Assembly: GCA_011525385.1 (NCBI GenBank)
Contig: WTGF01000069.1
Span: 1 to 64,000 of the forward strand
DNA length: 64,000 nucleotides
From: Chloroflexota bacterium
Lineage (GTDB): Bacteria; Chloroflexota; Anaerolineae; Aggregatilineales; Phototrophicaceae
Direction: 5' to 3'
A program made the position numbers and the translations under genes. The notes beneath the pieces were generated by a model, which was not told the DNA's origin, did not search any database, and saw nothing but the letters and a program-made list of their open reading frames with translations. This document shows positions 60,278 to 64,000 of this stretch, piece after piece (within the stretch, counting starts at the first letter, position 1; each line of letters starts with the position of its first letter).

Positions 60278-61594
60278 CTACTCTGCCGCGTCCAGCGCCG
60301 CTTGCTGCTGGGCGATCATTTCGGGCGTGCATTGCAGGCTGTCGAGGTATGCGCGATCAGCGGCCTTGTTTTCCGGCGACTTTCTGCCTTCAATCAGCAT
60401 CTTGTTGATCATCTCCGCCGCCTGCTGCTGCCCGCCGGACTGTGATGCCATAGCGCTTAAATCCACGTCCTGCAAATAGGCAGCCGCCATTTGCTTGACC
60501 TCCTCAGTCGCGCCCATTGAATCCAGCAGGCGCAGCAGACCCAGCGGGGACATAACGGAAACACCGTCTCGGAGCACCATTTCCGCCATATCTTCCAACT
60601 CAGGCGGAATTTGAATGCCCAAGGTATTCGCGACATCCAGATTGACGCCAACCGAGAGCCCACTCCGGCTATCGATAGCCGTTGTCGCCAAGTCGAGATC
60701 GCCATTCAAGTAGGCGGCCAGCATCAGACCGGTGCTGATGCCTTGCGTATAAAAATTGTAGAAACCCGCGCCAACCGTCGCGCCCGCCAAAATTGAGCCC
60801 GGATGGGGGTGGAAGACGGGTATCTGATTCTCGATGGCGACGGTTGCAATGATTGGCAGCCCGATAGCGACCGTATAATCGAAAGGCAGGATAATTGCCT
60901 CGACCCCCTCGTTGGCCAGGCTTTGCGCCGCGCTGCGTAAATCACTAACGCTCGTTACCGCTGCACTTTCGACTTCCAAGCCCAGGGATTCGCCAATAGC
61001 GGCGATCCTCTCCGCGCCGTATATGCCGCTCGCGTCATTCGACGAATAGATCAAGCCAAAGCGATTCAGCGCCGGATTCTGCAGCAGGAAAATCTGAAAT
61101 GCTTCTTCATAGGGCGGCACGGATTCTGACCCGCTGACATGAGCGGGTTTGATGCAAGGCGCATCAGCCACCCCGGCCTGATAGGGACTGTAGACCGAGG
61201 AGAACAGAACGGGTGTGGGCTCGTCTTGATCTAGTGTGGTGTTCAAAGCAATTTGCGTGACCGGGGTAGATAAGGTGAGCAGTATATCCGCGCCGCGGTC
61301 CAGCGCGTTTTCGACCATGATGCTGACAGTTGGAAGATTGTAATTGGCATCTCCCCAAATAATGTTAATGTTCTCGCCTGCTAAATCCTGTCGTTCACTC
61401 AGGAGCGCGCGTTCTTCCGCGTCAATCCAATCGTAAACGTGCAGCGTATCCATTACGGCGGTTTCCAAACTGGTGTCAGACAGAGATGGACCAAAACGCA
61501 GGACCGCGACAGTTGGCTTGCCGTCTTGCGCCATCGCCGGCGCAGCAAGCCAAAAAGTCAATACGATGACAGCTATCAATTGTCTCTTGAACAT
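60278..61594 (-). CDS. ABC solute-binding protein of the TrpX/periplasmic-binding type I family, copy 2
   Basis: 438 residues from the ATG at 61594 (GAGG upstream). Signal peptide MFKRQLIAVIVLTFWLAAPA then MAQ. VAVLRFGPS, NIIWGDANYNLPTVSIMVEN, ADILLTLSTPVTQIALNTTL, RFGLIYSSNDASGIYGAERI and GVEAIILPFDYTVAIGLPII fit the PF04392-type binding proteins for small amphipathic ligands. Paralogue of the preceding gene at 61768. C-terminal about 100 residues are an extra helical part. No permease adjacent. Confidence 0.8.
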   Translation of the reverse strand: MFKRQLIAVIVLTFWLAAPAMAQDGKPTVAVLRFGPSLSDTSLETAVMDTLHVYDWIDAEERALLSERQDLAGENINIIWGDANYNLPTVSIMVENALDRGADILLTLSTPVTQIALNTTLDQDEPTPVLFSSVYSPYQAGVADAPCIKPAHVSGSESVPPYEEAFQIFLLQNPALNRFGLIYSSNDASGIYGAERIAAIGESLGLEVESAAVTSVSDLRSAAQSLANEGVEAIILPFDYTVAIGLPIIATVAIENQIPVFHPHPGSILAGATVGAGFYNFYTQGISTGLMLAAYLNGDLDLATTAIDSRSGLSVGVNLDVANTLGIQIPPELEDMAEMVLRDGVSVMSPLGLLRLLDSMGATEEVKQMAAAYLQDVDLSAMASQSGGQQQAAEMINKMLIEGRKSPENKAADRAYLDSLQCTPEMIAQQQAALDAAE

Positions 61595-61703
61595 AAGAAT
61601 CGCCTCTTCTACACCACGCTTTAAGGACCCGAACTCCTGAACAAATTCACTCATAATAGTATCACATTTTCTGATTTCGCTTTCCCTTGTTGCGCGAAAC
61701 TGA

Positions 61704-61738
61704 CAAAAAAAGCGTCAGCCCGCGCGGGCTGACGCTTT
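61704..61738 (-). terminator. Rho-independent terminator
   Basis: Twelve-base stem AGCGTCAGCCCG/CGGGCTGACGCT followed by seven T on the minus strand, 30 bases after the stop of the copy at 61768. The plus strand has a shorter tail, so it serves mainly the minus strand. Confidence 0.8.
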
Positions 61739-61767
61739 CAATTGTGGCTGGGCGGCCGCGGGCGACT

Positions 61768-62964
61768 TTATCCGCTCGCCGCGTCCAGCGCCGCCTGCTG
61801 CTCGGCGATCATCTCGTCCGTGCAATGCAAGGAAGCGAGCCAATCCTGGTCGCCCGCCTGGCGTTGTTCCAGCGGGATGATTTTGCCGCGCCGCGCAATC
61901 GCCGCCAGCACGCCCGGCGCCAGCGTCCTCCTTCCGCCACTCTCGATGACGGCAATGGCTTCGCCCATCACCGCTTCGCTGATTTCGACTCCTTGCGCTT
62001 CAGCCGATTCCAGATTGACGCCGACGAGGAGTTCCCCGGTCGTGCCGATGCCGAGGCGCGCAATATCCACATCGCCATTCAAATGCGCCGTCAATATGCG
62101 CCCCGCATTGATGCCATTTGTGTACATTGGCGACGAGCCAGCGCCGATGGTGGCGCCGTAAAAAATCGCGCTGAAGCTGGGAAAGAATACCGGCAAACCA
62201 ATTTCGCTGGCGATTTCTGTGATGATGGGCAATCCGCTCGATGTGATCGTATCAAGCGGGAGCATGATCGCGCCGACCCCGGCGTCCACCAGGCTATTAG
62301 CGGCCGGGAGCAAATCCGCCAAGGAGACGACCCCGGCTGTATATATCTTGATGCCCAATGATTCAGCCGATTCCATGATCTGTTGAGCGCCGTGTCGTCC
62401 GGACGCATCGCTGGTGCTGTGGATCACGCCGACCCGCTCGATATCTGGATCCTGCATGAGCAGCACGGAAAAGGCGTAATCGTAAGACAGCGCGGCGGAC
62501 ACCCCGGCGACATGATCCGGTTTCACGCAGGCGGCTTCGGCGGCGATGCCACCCTCATAAGGCGTCGATACAAAGATCACCGGAGTCGGCATATCCATTT
62601 CGCTGGTGATATGGACGGCGGTTTGGGTCACCGTCGCCCCACTCGTGATCAGCACGTCAACTTCTTTATCCAGCGCGTCTTCCAGCATCAAATTCACTGT
62701 CGGAAAATCAAAACCGGCGTCGCCCCAATAGATCGTGATATGCTCGCCTTCGTAGTCGCGCCGCGCTTCCAAAATGCGGTTCTCCTCCGTCGAAATACAG
62801 CCATACGACTCCAGGACGTCCAGGATGGCGCCTTCGGTGATGTCGACGTTCGGCAGCGCGCCAAAGCGCAGAATGGCGATGGTCGGGTTGTCTTGGGCGG
62901 TCGCGATAGGCGCGAAAATGATCAAACACGCAAGGGAAAACAGAAAAAGTGCCTTCTTGTACAT
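61768..62964 (-). CDS. ABC solute-binding protein of the TrpX/periplasmic-binding type I family, copy 1
   Basis: 398 residues from the ATG at 62964. Signal peptide MYKKALFLFSLACLIIFAPI then ATAQ. TIAILRFGALPNVDITEGAI, ITIYWGDAGFDFPTVNLMLE, VDVLITSGATVTQTAVHIT, RVGVIHSTSDASGRHGAQQI parallel copy 2 throughout. Both end with an EMIAxQQAALDAA motif. The terminator at 61704 separates the two, so each has its own transcript. Ligand unknown. Confidence 0.8.
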   Translation of the reverse strand: MYKKALFLFSLACLIIFAPIATAQDNPTIAILRFGALPNVDITEGAILDVLESYGCISTEENRILEARRDYEGEHITIYWGDAGFDFPTVNLMLEDALDKEVDVLITSGATVTQTAVHITSEMDMPTPVIFVSTPYEGGIAAEAACVKPDHVAGVSAALSYDYAFSVLLMQDPDIERVGVIHSTSDASGRHGAQQIMESAESLGIKIYTAGVVSLADLLPAANSLVDAGVGAIMLPLDTITSSGLPIITEIASEIGLPVFFPSFSAIFYGATIGAGSSPMYTNGINAGRILTAHLNGDVDIARLGIGTTGELLVGVNLESAEAQGVEISEAVMGEAIAVIESGGRRTLAPGVLAAIARRGKIIPLEQRQAGDQDWLASLHCTDEMIAEQQAALDAASG

Positions 62965-63274
62965 CGTATCAAGCCTCCGTTTTAGACAGTCGTCGAACAA
63001 GCATACTGGAAGTCTTCGCAATACTGCGAAACGTATCTCTAACTAATCTTAGTGCTGGAAGCGTATACATGTCAATCAATTTAGTCGACATTCGCGTCGG
63101 CAAACAATCCTTCAACGACGATCTCAACACGACCCCTCGGCGCTGTGCCGCAAACGACATGCCTTGCAAGAACTCTTCGCCATTTCACATATCCTCGAAA
63201 GCTTTTTGTATAGGATTGGCGCTAAAACTGCGTCATAATTATGTCGACATTCGACAAAGCGAAAGAAGCCCGGT
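62965..63274. other. Divergent intergenic region, no gene seen
   Basis: About 310 bases between the binding protein and nadK. It should hold both promoters, but no consensus pair stands out. Confidence 0.5.
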
Positions 63275-64000
63275 TTGACCAAGATCAAGCGGATAGGCAT
63301 TCTCGCGCATCCCTCGCGTCCGGATACGCACCCGGTCGCGCGGGATATCGCCAAGATCCTCTGTCAGCGCGGGATCGCGAATTGGCTTTACACCATTTGG
63401 GACGAAGACAGCGTCGTAAACGACGTGGCGGAAGCCGATATTGTGATGGCGATCGGCGGTGACGGCGCCATGCTGCGCGCGGGACGTGTCTGCGCCGAAC
63501 ATGATGTGCCGGTTTTGGGCATCAATATGGGCTGGCTGGGTTTCCTGACCGAGATCAAGAGCCCTGACGATTGGCAAAGCGGGCTGGATCAATTGCTCTG
63601 CGGCGACTACTGGATTGAAGAACGCATGATGCTGCGCGCGACCTTGCTGCAGGACAGGCACACCGAACTGAGCAGCCATAACGCGCTCAACGACGTCGTC
63701 ATCAGCGGCAGCGTCTTCGGGCGCATGGTGCAGATCAACAGCTATATCGACAAACACTGGGCGACCACCTACAACGCCGATGCCTTGATCATCTCAACGC
63801 CGACCGGCTCGACAGCATATGCGCTGGCGACCGGCGGTCCCATCCTGCCGCCAGAACTGCGCAATATCCTGATGGTGCCAATGGCGCCGCATTTGAGCAT
63901 GGAGCGGCCGATTGTGCTGTCGCGCGGCGCCGTTGTCGATATCGAACCGACGCGCGAAAACCGACATCAGGTCGTGTTGACCGTTGACGGACGCGTGGTC
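63275..64000 (+). CDS. nadK: NAD kinase (partial)
   Basis: First 242 residues; the 3' end is beyond the window. TTG start at 63275 with AGAAG six bases upstream. KIKRIGILAHPSRPDTHPVA, GGDG in DIVMAIGGDGAMLRAGRV, LGINMGWLGFLTEI, NDVVISGSVFGRMVQIN and TPTGSTAYALATGGPI are the diagnostic motifs. Converts NAD to NADP in the cytoplasm. Confidence 0.93.
   Translation, partial: MTKIKRIGILAHPSRPDTHPVARDIAKILCQRGIANWLYTIWDEDSVVNDVAEADIVMAIGGDGAMLRAGRVCAEHDVPVLGINMGWLGFLTEIKSPDDWQSGLDQLLCGDYWIEERMMLRATLLQDRHTELSSHNALNDVVISGSVFGRMVQINSYIDKHWATTYNADALIISTPTGSTAYALATGGPILPPELRNILMVPMAPHLSMERPIVLSRGAVVDIEPTRENRHQVVLTVDGRVV

Overview
The window looks like chromosomal DNA from a Chloroflexota bacterium, probably of the Anaerolineae. 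This is an inference from protein style, moderate GC, AGGAGG-type ribosome binding sites, many orphan ABC solute-binding proteins, Uma2 and retropepsin-like genes, short GC-rich intergenic hairpins, and a Gram-positive-like SOS site at recA. No rRNA, tRNA or CRISPR array was seen.

Layout. 1-1906: end of a sugar ABC importer (permease, binding protein). 2031-5432: a phosphorelay pair, a response regulator with a degenerate ATPase-like core and a hybrid histidine kinase, overlapping tail to tail. 5735-25900: a roughly 20 kb block, entirely on the minus strand, that encodes tail-like and lysis proteins (tail tube, hub, FN3-decorated tube-like proteins, fibre-like proteins, holin, M23 endolysin). 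No capsid, portal, terminase, tape measure or integrase is visible. The block is repeated internally: two tube/FN3/decoration modules, seven fibre paralogues each followed by an intact or decayed small decoration-type gene, and a scar from a further module. Nine copies of a conserved leader element, predicted to form a hairpin plus pseudoknot, precede most transcription segments. Four of them lie behind a repeated promoter/operator. This is the most unusual part of the window.

26351-34213: carbohydrate genes (GH4 glycosidase, sulfatase, TIM-barrel protein, enolase-superfamily dehydratase) mixed with small membrane proteins and a C39-like/TPR secreted protein. 34234-48932: housekeeping and small-enzyme genes (Uma2, CoxE-like VWA protein, GNAT, roadblock, tsaE-tsaB, antiquitin-type aldehyde dehydrogenase, surE, SH3/CARDB lipoprotein, coaBC, retropepsin pair, MoxR ATPase, recA). 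49819-53961: a peptide ABC binding protein with its two permeases on the opposite strand and no ATPases. 54279-60158: a phosphate transporter operon (pstS, pstC, pstA, pstB) in which both permeases carry large extracytoplasmic insertions; the one in PstC resembles a rearranged PstS domain. 60278-62964: two tandem orphan solute-binding proteins. 63275-64000: start of NAD kinase.
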